Shown here: positions 53,710-64,000 of the stretch, piece after piece | Position numbering within the stretch: the first letter of the stretch is position 1 | Layout of the letters: each line of letters begins with the position of its first letter | Notes under the pieces: generated by a model | Told to the model about the DNA's origin: nothing | Seen by the model: the letters and a program-made list of their open reading frames with translations, nothing else | Databases searched by the model: none | Program-made: the position numbers and the translations under genes | Source: Argyresthia goedartella | Lineage: Eukaryota > Arthropoda > Insecta > Lepidoptera > Argyresthiidae | Direction of reading: 5' to 3' | Assembly (NCBI GenBank): GCA_949825045.1 | Contig: OX463813.1 | Location: 3,658,001 to 3,722,000, forward strand | DNA length: 64,000 nucleotides

Positions 53710-56403
53710 TTATAGGCTTTTGTTGAACATAGACCTTGGGGTCTCAGAATTCGCATCGTTATATGTATTATTGTGACTTGCATCTTCTTTTTCAGTTTTG
53801 CGGGAGTCCGAATGATCATGTTCCTCCGTAATCTCAGTTGATTCATTCGTTCTCAGAATTGGTTGATCTGAATATGTTGCTTCTTTTTTTACAGCCTTAA
53901 CGAGGTATTTAGCCTTGACTAAAGTCCCATCTTTATAGACGAGATCCTTAACATTCGCGCCATACTCTTTAAGATCTGAAGGTATATCTTTGACATTAGA
54001 TACTTTTGACAGGGCTATAAGATTTTTATACAGCTCATTTGGATTGCTTCTCAATTCCGGCCGAGATCTGAAAAGTTTTTTCATTTGCACAGTAAAATCC
54101 TTGAAAGGTATGCGATATTTCACGTAGTAATACGGCTGGTACACAATAGGAGTAGGTCTTTTTAATAAATATGTTAACTCGACTACACCTTTATGGTTTA
54201 ATTTTGCAATCAATTCTTTCGGATTATTTCCAGGTAAGACTAAGCCGTGGAGAATTTGTTTTACATTATCAGGCGGATAATTGTTTGTTACTCTATTTTC
54301 AACTTCAGACTCAAACGCAAAAGGTAGTTCTCCTGGCTCTGAAAAGTATGGTTGAAGTTTCAAAATATTTTCTTCATTGAGATCATTATCATTTCGAATT
54401 ACGTCAGGATACCGTAATGGTTCGGTTGTATCTGGCCGCAAATCTTCATAGATTTGTTGTAAGCTAGTCAAATAATTTTTATTAAGTTTACCAGTTTCAT
54501 AAGAATTTAATCTTTGCCTAACTGGTTTTTCATTGTTCATGGTTTTGGTCTTTGTATATGCTAGTGATACAGGTTTTAATACTTGAGGTTCATAATCGTA
54601 TTTCAATTTCTGTAACAGATTTATTAAATCGACTTTATTTTGAATATGATCAGGTTTTGGGTAATCTATTCCATTGTATCCTTCAGGTTGCCCGTACAGT
54701 GGATTATTGTTAAAATATTTTCCTGTGCCTGAGAAATGTCTGTGATATTGTTTAGGAAATTCATTAGTTAATGGTATATGTCCGCCATTGTTTGTATATA
54801 TAGGAGTATTTGTATACTCTAAGGAGTCATGTTTTAATACTTCAGGTTCATGATTGTATTTTAGCTTCTTTAACAGATTTTCTAAATAATAATTGCTTCG
54901 ATATTCATCAGGTTTTTGGTCATCCAATCCTTTGAAATCTCCAGGATGTTTGTACGCATTCTTGTTTACATATTCCCCAGTGCCTGGGAAATGCCTGTCA
55001 TATTGGCTAGGAAATGCGTAATTCAAAGCTTTATGTCCACGACTGTTTACTGCCAAATGGTTTTCAACCTCCAATAAATCAACATCATGGCTATCCTTTT
55101 TGTCATATGTCTGTAGTTGAGGCTTATTATTCAAGTTGTATTGACTCAGTAGTTGATCTAAAAGTTTATTAATTTCATATACACTAAGATTTGGATACTT
55201 TGGTTGTCCATGACCACCAGGATTGTTTTCGAGATATATGTTTTTATCGTTGTTATTATAATGCTCATATTTGTTGTGTATCGCAGGATCATATTTATTG
55301 GTGTTGTAATTATTCAGTGGATGGTTATGGTTATTATTGTTGTTATTATTATTGTTGTTGTTGTTATTATTAGTATTGTTGTTACTTATATATTGATACC
55401 CACTAGTTCTGGGACCGTATACGACTTTATCCTCGCCGTTTTCCCCTAAAGACACGGAATCGTACTGGTTGAGTCTCAAAGGATCATATTTATTGGTGTT
55501 GTAATTATTCAGTGGATGGTTATGGTTATTGTTGTTGTTGTTATTACTGTTGTTATTGTTGTTATTGTCCTTATTATTGTTGTTGTTGCTAATATATTGA
55601 TTCCCATTAGTTTTGGAGCCGTAGACGTTTTTATCTTCGCCGTTTGCCGCTTTAAGTTTTTCTAAAAGTTTTTTTTGCAATGGCTTGTTATGGAAGAGCA
55701 GTTTTGGATGACTTTCATCATTATTAGATGTACCGTAATTTAACTCCTGTTCAGGGGAAAATGGGAGTTTGTTGGTTGCAAATTTATTATCTACAGATAG
55801 CAGCGATTCCGGATTTGGTTTTAAGTTATTCAAGGGCAGTGTTAAGTCCGTGTGTGGGAAAAATTTTGTTTTGACCTCTTCAAGAGAATTCTTTAAAGGA
55901 GATAGCTCCTCTTTATTATTAGGTGATAGATTTTCAGCATTCACGAGTGTGTCATCATCAATCCCTTTTGGGTCCAGAACATAAGCATTTTCATCAGAAC
56001 ATAAACTACTGTTTAGAATTTTCAAATACACAGCTTTGGAGGTTTCAAGCAGCTGTTCCAATGCTTTGATGCAAGATGGTTTCTGTGTGACAGGCAATTG
56101 TAGTTCTGATGGTAATTGTAACTCATCATTTTCATTTTCTTGTTTCAAGGCCTCCTCCAAGTCTTCTAATTTGTTTGCCAGTGCTTTATGAAGATCCGAT
56201 GGAATGTTTGGGCGATTGAGTAAATTCTTTAGCTTAGCAACGACAGACAATATATTTGAGGTGTCTGTTACTAGTTTAGGAGTGTCCAGTCCTTCCTTAG
56301 TCAAAGTTTTTATTAAGAGTTTAAGTATGGTTTTCAAAGCCTCTACTTTGTCATTACATCTTGCTGAGGATAACTCTGGGTCAGTCAAGTCATTGAAGGG
56401 TGG
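53710..56403 (-). pseudogene. Secreted Asn-rich protein, copy C, terminal exon, frameshifted
   Basis: Acceptor at 56404-56405; exon 1 at 57212-57274. Same domain order as copy B, with two Asn tracts from a duplicated GENGEDK...YQYISNNN block. A segment of about 57 residues between the KKLLEKLKAA region and GENGEDK is missing, in frame. One G is lost from a GGGGG run near 53737-53741, so the end reads SETPRSMFNKSL instead of continuing to the KTIPNY ending of copy B. Most of the protein is still encoded, so this may be a gene with a changed C-terminus rather than a dead one. Family not recognised. Confidence 0.7.
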
Positions 56404-57211
56404 CTAAAATGTAAAAGACAGGATCGTCATAGAATTAATGGCATTAATGTTAAACAAGACAGCACAAGATTTCAGGAAAAATTGTTGTTTTTCGGATCCA
56501 AAAGATGATATAATATTTTTTTCAGAGAAAGCCCACTAGGTAATTGTATTTAAGAGTAGGTAATTTATAATAGATTGACTTGAACATTCGAATTGACAGT
56601 ACGTTCATAATAATTTAATTTACTCAGTATGTACTAAGATTCGTTTTTATATACAATTAATACGTATTCATACGAATCGGTCAAGTGCGGGCTGGACTCG
56701 CACAAGAAGGGTTCCGTACCAATGTACAAGACAACTTAAGGACAAAAAAAAACTAAGTATGAACTAAGTTTCGAACCTAGCACCACCCCATACTCTATAG
56801 ATAGCGGATCTGATATCAATTAAATTGCGTCATAAAAACCATTTATAGAAGGCGCAACATTATCAATTATATTTGAATGAAAATGATTTGATAGGTACCG
56901 GGGCAGGCACATTGAAACACGTCTCTTGTATGGGGACCCACTTTAGTTTGTGAAATATTGTGTAGTTCATTATTTGTTGCTGTGCGACTACAGAAATAAC
57001 ACTCTGTGAAAATTTCAACGGTCTACCTATTACAGTCATTAGATAGATACCGGTGACGTACAGACAAATAGACTGATGTACAGATGGACAGAGAGATGGC
57101 CAGCGAAGGCTTAGTAATAGGGCCCCGTTTGGCACCCGAGTGTCAACCCTAAAAAACTGTGACAGAGATTTTACGTATGATTTATGTTAGTAAAGACAAG
57201 TTTCCAATTAC

Positions 57212-57274
57212 TGGTGCTGCAAAAACATTTGATAAAATTGATATAAAACCGAACAATTTCATAAACGCCACCAT
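57212..57274 (-). CDS. Gene copy C, exon 1 (signal peptide)
   Basis: Minus strand ATG 57274 codes MVAFMKLFGFISILSNVFAA, then P. The upstream ATG of copies A and B is changed to ATT. The donor reads GTAATT instead of GTAAGT, a weaker match, so splicing may be less efficient. Confidence 0.65.
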
Positions 57275-57291
57275 CCTAATAAATAACGAAG

Positions 57292-57325
57292 TGATAGAAT
57301 CGACGCATATAAGTACCTTTATATA
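57292..57325 (-). promoter_or_regulatory. Core promoter of gene copy C
   Basis: TATATAAAGG at 57325-57316 with the same downstream TCACT spacing as in copies A and B. Confidence 0.55.
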
Positions 57326-58470
57326 CATTTGTAATTATTCAGGACAAACAATATCCATGTGTGAAAAAGCAATTTTCTGAAACATTGTAATCATTACTAA
57401 ACGGTGTTTAGGAATTAGAAACGACAAGAGGGCTTGTGTTAACATTTTCTATTATTATTATAGCCAATGATATATATTCTTTTATCTACATACGTATCAT
57501 AAACCCTCTTTACTGCGTCAAAAAACCGCACATTACGACCAGAATATTGTTATACTACTTGGTAAAACTCATTTCTTATCTCAATATTGATTCATTATGA
57601 CCATTATGTATCAATTTTCGACAAATTATGACATTCAAATTTCGAACACCGATGCCCACCTGCGTGCCGGCCCTAGTTTGTCTGTGAAGTTGGTACTAAT
57701 GAACAAGCTAAACAAGTGCAGGCCACCATGCCGGTCGAACATTCGGTTCCTGAACACATCAAAGAGAGCTTATGATATGTGTGTAGATAAATTAGTGTAT
57801 GTTACTATTCATAATTAGTCCATTATGTATCAGTCAAATAAAACTATTATAAATAAATGAAACATCAATTAAGCTTTAAAAAAATATCTACACACATATC
57901 AACCCTCTATAATGGGTACAAAAACCGCAAATTACGACCAGCTTAAAGATAAACTGTTTTGTTAGAACACATTGCTCATCTGTAAAAATATTTTTATTGC
58001 ATACATCGAATTCAATGTTATTATAACAATCAAAATTGAACAACTCTGAAAAACAAAGCAGTTTGATTTGACCTCAATTCTAATAGGTATCACTCGAGAT
58101 GACGTTCGTTCAATTCGAAATTCAATTTTAACGCCCCGCAATGCCGATGCCCGGGTCATAAAATGCTGCGGTTCCTGAACACAAAAGAGAACGTTTTAGA
58201 ATTTAGGTCAAATTAAATTACTTATTTCTCCAAGAAGTTTGAAATAATGTACCTAAAAGAACGTCGAATTCGATGCATTAAAGAGGATTTATGATATGTG
58301 TGTAGATACCATCTATTTTACTATACAAACTATACTATGTAGGTAGATTCTCAGTGAAATGATACACATTATTGCTCTGATACTGTATGGGCCAGTACGA
58401 CTAAGTATGCATAATGCAACGCTTGGAAGGTCCAATTTTATTATCTGCAGTCCAACTTAGTAAAGTAGTT

Positions 58471-59247
58471 ACCTAGATATATTTTGCACCCTGCAATAAG
58501 TTACAATAACAAACAAGTGTTTCACCACATCAAATATTTTGGGTGGTAGTACTAATTTTGGCATAAAAAGTTTTCTGTGATAAAACCTAAAAATAAAAAT
58601 TACATAACATACAGACAAGTTACCCAAATGATCTTTAAATTTTGAAGCCCCGCAATAGGCTAATGGCGATTCAGTTCCATAATCCAACGCAAACTATTGG
58701 CATGGTTTACTTTTAACTCAAAAATGTTAAAGTATAATGTGTTCATTATTTTGACAACCTTCTTTTAGCAAAGTCGACTTGCGCTATCTGAATAGGCGCC
58801 AGCAAAGTTGTATGGAAATTAATTGCTGGTGAGTTTTAGCCACCAGCGATTTCCTATGAAAATCCATTATTGTCGAGTTTTGTTTTAAAAATGGTCAAGT
58901 GAAAAAAGGTTTTAGTCTGAATTTGGCTGGTAAGTACAGGCAGACTATAAAAAAAAAGAAATGCGTCTAGAAACAAAATTTATTTCAATGTTCCATTAAT
59001 TTTGTGATAATTAATTTTAAATTACTTGCATTGTTTGAGTAAAGCCATATAAAAGCCTTGGTCCGCAACGACTGCACTGCTGGCCACGCTATGATGGCCT
59101 CGAACTTAGCTTAGCTACGCTCTCTGCCTATAAGATTGGTCACCATAACAGCCTTTGCTGTCCGCGCTATAAAGAACTCGACTTTCGATCTGAGGCTTTA
59201 TTTCAACTTGTCCGTCAAACGCTGACCGCGGCAGTAATGTACTATTT
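58471..59247. repeat. Tandem unit D, 5' remnant
   Basis: Repeats 51831-52690 with a deletion of about 90 bp near 59225, then leaves the unit at about 59247. It includes the GCTGGTG...CACCAGC hairpin and the TTGGTCCGCAACGACTGC block but no gene. Confidence 0.8.
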
Positions 59248-59639
59248 CCTTTGACCAGAAATGAAACATAGGTTATATGTTAGAGGACAAGACATCGAGA
59301 AGAACGGGTCGGGTCGTTACGCAGAGTAGACATGTTTCGTATCGTTGATCATATTTTAATAAATTAAACCTGTCCAAATTAACGTCAAGTGCCTAAAACA
59401 GCGAAATTTATATACATAAGTAGCGGCGCAACATAAAGCTTATTAGTATTAACAGTAAAAATAAGTGATTAAGTGCTTTGAACAGTGAAATTGTGTGTTA
59501 TTGCTATAGTCACAACTGGATAACGCGGGTGGATCAATATAAGTACTCCAACAATAATTATATCTACCGTTAATTATCAGTATAGCACTCGTTGCGCCTA
59601 CACTGGTATCAAATATTCACATCGTATCTAACAAGCTTC

Positions 59640-59715
59640 GTGGCTCAGCGGTATACCCACTGGTCACAAGACAATCAAAATCGCGTGCACGGGTTCCAGT
59701 CCAGCCCGCCGTGTC
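59640..59715 (+). ncRNA. tRNA-like sequence
   Basis: GTGGCTCAGCGGTATACCC resembles an A-box region and GGTTCCAGTCC a B-box, followed by a TCTTTTT terminator-like run. A 7-bp acceptor stem is not evident, so it is more likely a tRNA-derived element than a tRNA gene. Confidence 0.35.
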
Positions 59716-59829
59716 TTTTTGTTACTTTGATAGTACTGCGCTATCACCGATAGAGGGCGTAGCGGAATAGCAACTGGTTGTCCGAGTATTACCGCAGTGA
59801 GCTACAGAGGGCACTTATTAACATTAGCA

Positions 59830-60878
59830 ATGGCAAGTAAGTGTGCAGGATGTGGAAAATTCATGTCTATGGCAGATGGCGCCTCGTGCAGCCGATGTGA
59901 GCAAAAATTCCACAAAGGATGTGTTTGTCTGCCGGCGGATGCGGAGGTCCCACTCAACTGGATATGCCCAATATGTAAGGCAAAGATACCTCGAGACAAC
60001 GGCAACATGACCCCCGTGAGACAGCATGGTGGTGTCGCTCACGTATGCTTTGACGAATCTACTGTCAACCTGAGCGAAACCGCGCTTAATGCTACCATGG
60101 AGCTTGAGTTAACCATGGAGCTGCGTCTCTGCCGAGAGAAGATGAGATGCATGCGCGATGAGATGGCTGGCGTCCGCGGGGAAATGAGTAAACTTTACCT
60201 GTCGTTGGCAGACTGCAATAAGAAGGTGGCCGATATCGAATCCCGCTTGCAAGCCGTAGAAAAGCAAGTAGGGTAGTCGCCAGACATCAGGCACCTTGAA
60301 GCCACAGTGACGAAGTTACTGGCCAGCGACAAAGAGTTGAGGGCAAGCAGCAATGAGCGCGACCAAGAGCTTCTCCTAAACGATGTAGAGTTTACCGGGA
60401 TCCCGGAGACTAGCGGAGAAAACCCTTCACACGTGGTCACCGTGGCTGCGAGCAAACTGGGAGTGGAGCTGCAGGAGCGGGACATCGTGTTGGCGGCGCG
60501 TGTGGGCCCCGTACCGTGGAGGGCAAGCCTGCGAGGCCTCGGCCCCTCGTCGCGAGACTCGTGCGCCGTGTCACCCGCAACCAGCTGCTGAGCGCCGCGC
60601 GCGTCCGCCGTGGAGCCACGACTGAGGGCATGGACCTGCCGCTTCCCGGCCCGCCGCACAAGTTCAGCGTAAACGAGCGGCTGACCAAAATAAACAGGCA
60701 GCTCTTTGGCCGAGCTCGCGAGATTGGCATGAAGAAATTACAGTGGAAGTTCGTATGGACCCGCGATGGCAAAGTGTTTGCCCGCCAGGCTGTAGGCAAA
60801 GCCTGCCATCGCTTGCGGGTAGAGTCGGACATCGCACATGTTTTTGATTTTAAAGACGTTGAAAACCATACATTTTAG
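59830..60878 (+). pseudogene. LINE ORF1 with PHD finger and coiled coil
   Basis: ATG 59830 starts MASKCAGCGKFMSMADGASC. The Cys/His pattern CAGC...CSRC...FHKGC...CPIC is a PHD-type zinc finger, known from ORF1 of several CR1-like LINEs. A helical, probably coiled-coil region follows (MRCMRDEMAGVRGEMSKLYL...ESRLQAVEKQVG), then a TAG at 60274-60276. Beyond it the frame continues (LLLNDVEFTGIPETSGENPS). A frameshift near 60510 leads to RLVRRVTRNQLLSAARVRRG and KFVWTRDGKVFARQ, the RNA-binding end, finishing at 60878. Confidence 0.8.
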
Positions 60879-61020
60879 TGTAGTCATAGTTCGCACCAAC
60901 TGTTTAAGTCTCTTTGTCCTTAGGACTAGTCTTTGTAATTATTTGTATGTAAAAACCCCGCAAGCTCAGCACACAAATCCAGCAACTTGGTGTTAATATG
61001 TAACTCTACTTATATCCCCA

Positions 61021-63830
61021 ATGGTTAAAATTCGAAAAACTTGTTTGAGGTTAGGTTTGCTGACCATTCGCTCCTTCTACACGGGCCACGATGAACTCTG
61101 CGCTCTACTAATGACAAGAGAGCCTGATATTGTTGCTCTTAACAAGACAAATATGAGAGAAGGCGAGAAACGCTATACACCTTCAGTACCTGGTTACCAA
61201 TTGAAGCATATTCCGCGAGCTAATAGAACAGGTGGTGGTGTGGGATTTTTGATACGAAACGGAATACGAACGAAAATTAAACAACATCCAGCACCATCGT
61301 TAGAACAGATGTGGTTGGAGATATCGTTGTCAGGTGCACGCGTGGCGCTTGGGGCGGTGTACAGACCGGGCACTAAGGGTGGACCAAATGTTAAGGAGGC
61401 TATAGAGTCTCTGAATGAGTCACTAGACTGTGTTGACTACTGTAACTATGTGTTTGTTCTAATTGACTTCAATGTTGACATTTTGGGTGCCACTGATGAC
61501 AATGCCTCGGGAGCCGCACGTGAATTGTTACAACTCCTGTTATTTCGTAATCTTACCCAGGTAGTTCCTGAACCAACACGAGTCACCGAAACCAGTGATA
61601 CGCTCCTAGACCTTGTTATTACGAACATATCAGACCGTTGTCGCAGTGTCAAAGTATATCATAATCCCTCCCTTAGTGACCATGGAGCAGTCATAGCAGA
61701 GTTTAATATACAAAAACCAAACATCAAACCAAAATATATAACTACGCGTGGGCTTTATACGATAAATGAAAATCGATTCTCTGAAGACCTTAAAACTATA
61801 AATTGGGATAAGATTTATTTATCACAGGACGTGGACGCGATGGTGGACTCTTTTGAAAAGTGCGTCATTGACCTGTTTGACAAACACGCCCCTGAATTCA
61901 CAAAACGTGTCAAGGACAAACATAGCCCCTGGATAACCAGTAATGTTCGATTGATGATGAGACTCAGGGATAGAGCCCTCATTAAAACTCACAAAAGTAA
62001 ATCAGATTCCCACTGGAACTACTATAAGAGTCTGAGGAACTAAGTTACGTCGTCATTAGAACGGGAAAAGACCGCGTACCTGAACTACTATGTTTATAGA
62101 CACACAAAGGACCCAAACAAAATGTGGAAGCACTTAAAGAAGATTTCTCCATTTTCAAATAACACTACTCAAGAAATTCCTGAGTCACTCAATGACTCGA
62201 ATAAAATAAACGATTCCTTTCTGACGACGCCTGGTGATCCCGTTGTTAATGTTGAGGCCCTAGAGCATTTTGAATCAAAGAAGTTTGGAACTTGTTGTTT
62301 TGAACTTAATACATGTACAGAGGCTCAGGTTATCAAAATAAATAACTCTATCAAAACCCATGCGTATGGACATGATAGAATCTCCATGGATATGATTCGT
62401 CTCACATTACCAGTAACCTTGCCAATTATAACACTTATTATCAACACCTCGATTTTGACTTACACCTTCCCAAGTAGCTGGAAACTAGCTAAAGTGGTCC
62501 CCTTACCCAAAAACAATGATGTAAGAGCACACAAAGATCTAAGACCGATAAGCATTCTTCCAGTGCTGTCAAAAAATCTGGAAAAGGTTGTGAGCAGGCG
62601 ACTCACCATGTACGTCGAGTCTAAAGATATATTACCAGTCAAGCAATCTGGATTCCGCAGCAGTCACGGTACGGAGACGGCACTGTTAAGTGTTACTGAC
62701 GACATAATCGCAGCTGCAGATGAAAACATGGCAAGCGCTCTAGTTTTACTTGATTTCTCGAGGGCCTTTGATTGTATGAATGTGGATTTATTAATCGCCA
62801 AACTATCTCACTACGGGGCTTCATATAATACCTGTAACTGGTTCCGCTCTTTTCTTTCTGATAGATGACAATATGTGGTCACAACAGACGAACGTGGTGT
62901 TGAAGAAAGATCGGATGTGAAAAACATATCCAGGGGAGCCCCGCAGGGATGTATCATTAGCCCAATTTTGTTTATTATAATCACTGCTGACATTGGAACT
63001 AGTATAAAGAGCTGCCGATTCCACCTTTATGCAGATGACACACAATTATATCACAGCTTCTTGCCAGGATTGACCCTGGATGCTGTAGAGACTATAAACC
63101 ATGATCTTGATAATGTTAATAGGTGGTCTGAACATAACAATTTAGTTCTGAACCCAACTAAATCTCAATATCTGATTCTAGAAACGAAATGTCAGCGTAA
63201 CCGTGTCTTATCAAATAATCCTAAAATCAAAATAAACGAGGAACGGGTTACACATGTAGCCAAAGCAAGAAATTTGGGTTTAATCATGGACGAAGACCTA
63301 CGTTTCGAGGACCATATAAACTCAAAAGTCAGAACAGCCTTCTACAGACTGAAGATTTTGTATGGTCTACGTAAAAACCTTAGTATCAAGGTCCGGGAAA
63401 CTCTAACAGAGTATCTGGTTCTATCGTTGTTTAATTTTGGCGATGCTGTCTATGGGCCTCGAATATATAAAAAGACTGAAACGGCAATACAGAGAGTGCA
63501 AAATGCTTGTGCAAGGTTTTGCTACAATATTAAGAGCAGAGCCCATGTCACCCCTTATCTGAACAAGAATGGCGTTTTGAAGATGTCAGCTCGTCGGAGA
63601 ACTCATTATGCATGTCTAGTACATAAAGTAATCCACTCCAAAAGATCCGACTATCTGTTCAAAAAGCTGACATTCTCCAAAAACCTCCACAGTAGAGGAA
63701 CACGCTCGAAGGCGGAGAATAAGCTGTCGATCCCCAGGCACAAATCCAGCGGGTTCAGTGGGAGCTTTCGTTTTGCTGCAGCAAAAATTTGGAATGATAT
63801 ACCACCGCCCTTAACCTCTGTACTGTCAAA
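61021..63830 (+). pseudogene. LINE ORF2: endonuclease-reverse transcriptase, two stops
   Basis: A single frame with TAA at 62041-62043 and TGA at 62866-62868. Endonuclease traits: EPDIVALNKTNMR (Asn for the usual Glu in the catalytic ET box), VLIDFNVD (in place of GDFN) and SLSDHGAV. RT traits: LRPISILPVLSKNLEK, ALVLLDFSRAFDCMN, RGAPQGCIISPILF and the catalytic FHLYADDTQLY. The C-terminal part reaches FAAAKIWNDIPPPL, then the homology ends. Substitutions in the endonuclease support long inactivity. The ATG at 61021 is a plausible start. Confidence 0.85.
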
Positions 63831-64000
63831 CCCAAAAATGCAAAATGGCCGCGTCTGTCACGGGTTCGCACGCGAACTCCGCCCGCTAACGTCCCGTTTC
63901 ATTAAAATGACGATAACTCTATTTTTTCTATGGGAGCTCTCTAAGAAAGTTATATCGTTGGAATGGCTTTTAAATAAACTACCGGATAAAAAAGAATAGT
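63831..64000. repeat. Unrelated repeat replacing the LINE 3' end
   Basis: CpG-containing start (CAAAATGGCCGCGTCTGTCAC) then AT-rich sequence to the window edge. The open frame here is an artefact of read-through. Confidence 0.4.

Larger units (their letters stand above)
51831..58470. repeat. Tandem unit C
   Basis: Begins ACCTAGATATATTTTGCACC and ends at the same sequence starting again at 58471. It contains gene copy C. The stretch 51831-53709 before the gene holds only shared non-coding sequence, including CpG-richer sequence at 52430-52640 repeated in unit D. Confidence 0.85.
59797..63830 (+). mobile_element. CR1-group LINE with PHD-finger ORF1
   Basis: Two ORFs in the usual order, each broken by stops. 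The 5' UTR may start between 59260 and 59797. The 3' end of ORF2 changes to unrelated CpG-containing sequence at about 63825, so the LINE tail is absent or interrupted. Confidence 0.8.

Noticed and set aside
59640..59715. Possible tRNA gene
   Set aside because: A- and B-box-like motifs exist, but no full cloverleaf or 7-bp acceptor stem could be drawn; kept only as a tRNA-like sequence.

Overview
The window looks like insect chromosomal DNA, most likely from a moth or butterfly. It is AT-rich. It carries interspersed repeats of a kind I associate with Lepidoptera (the 'ggactcgcac...gggttccgta' motif and (TCTG)n(TCCG)n tracts), a TED/gypsy-type errantivirus, BEL/Pao and CsRn1-like LTR elements, and several CR1/jockey-group LINEs. 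No rRNA, CRISPR array or convincing intact tRNA was seen. Nearly all conserved protein coding here belongs to mobile elements. The only clear host coding capacity is one gene present in three tandem copies.

Left part (1-17.6 kb): the window opens in the 3' end of a BEL/Pao element (1-713) that abuts the gag relic of another LTR element (minus strand, 714-1463). From 2490 to 17549 lies a large nested structure. The outer element has about 0.8-kb inverted terminal repeats, starts with CAT, is flanked by an 8-bp duplication (AAATGGCA), and keeps a THAP-like first exon. These traits suggest the P-element superfamily. Its left repeat was hit by a CsRn1-like gypsy element (3157-12559, TSD CTTA). 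That element was itself hit by a LINE (about 6690-10530), a 330-bp unknown insert and a Tigger/pogo fragment. Its right repeat was hit by another LINE (about 15050-16838).

Middle (17.6-39.5 kb): a lepidopteran interspersed repeat, a broken intron-containing Tc1-like transposase, a 74-bp minisatellite, then host gene copy A on the minus strand. Copy A has a 23-codon signal-peptide exon at 31080-31148 under a TATA box, and a 3.3-kb terminal exon at 22322-25636. Its intron carries a nearly complete LINE (26236-30610, 8-bp TSD) and a large snap-back palindrome. Upstream sits a truncated, multiply broken errantivirus (31519-39461, minus strand) with a LINE inside pol.

Right part (39.5-64 kb): copies B and C of the same gene in a tandem unit of about 6.4-6.6 kb, followed by the start of a fourth unit without a gene. 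B and C end about 135 residues earlier than A and lack its Gly-rich tail. C also has a 1-bp frameshift and an altered splice donor. Unit B alone carries a deleted mariner and a young BEL element (46262-51376, nearly identical 522-bp LTRs, TSD ATTAT). That BEL element has lost reverse transcriptase and half of integrase in frame. The window ends in a LINE with a PHD-finger ORF1 (59.8-63.8 kb).

The most interesting items are the tandem family of secreted Asn-rich proteins (function not recognised), the P-like THAP element with kilobase-scale inverted repeats, and the young RT-less BEL element that looks like a trans-mobilised derivative.
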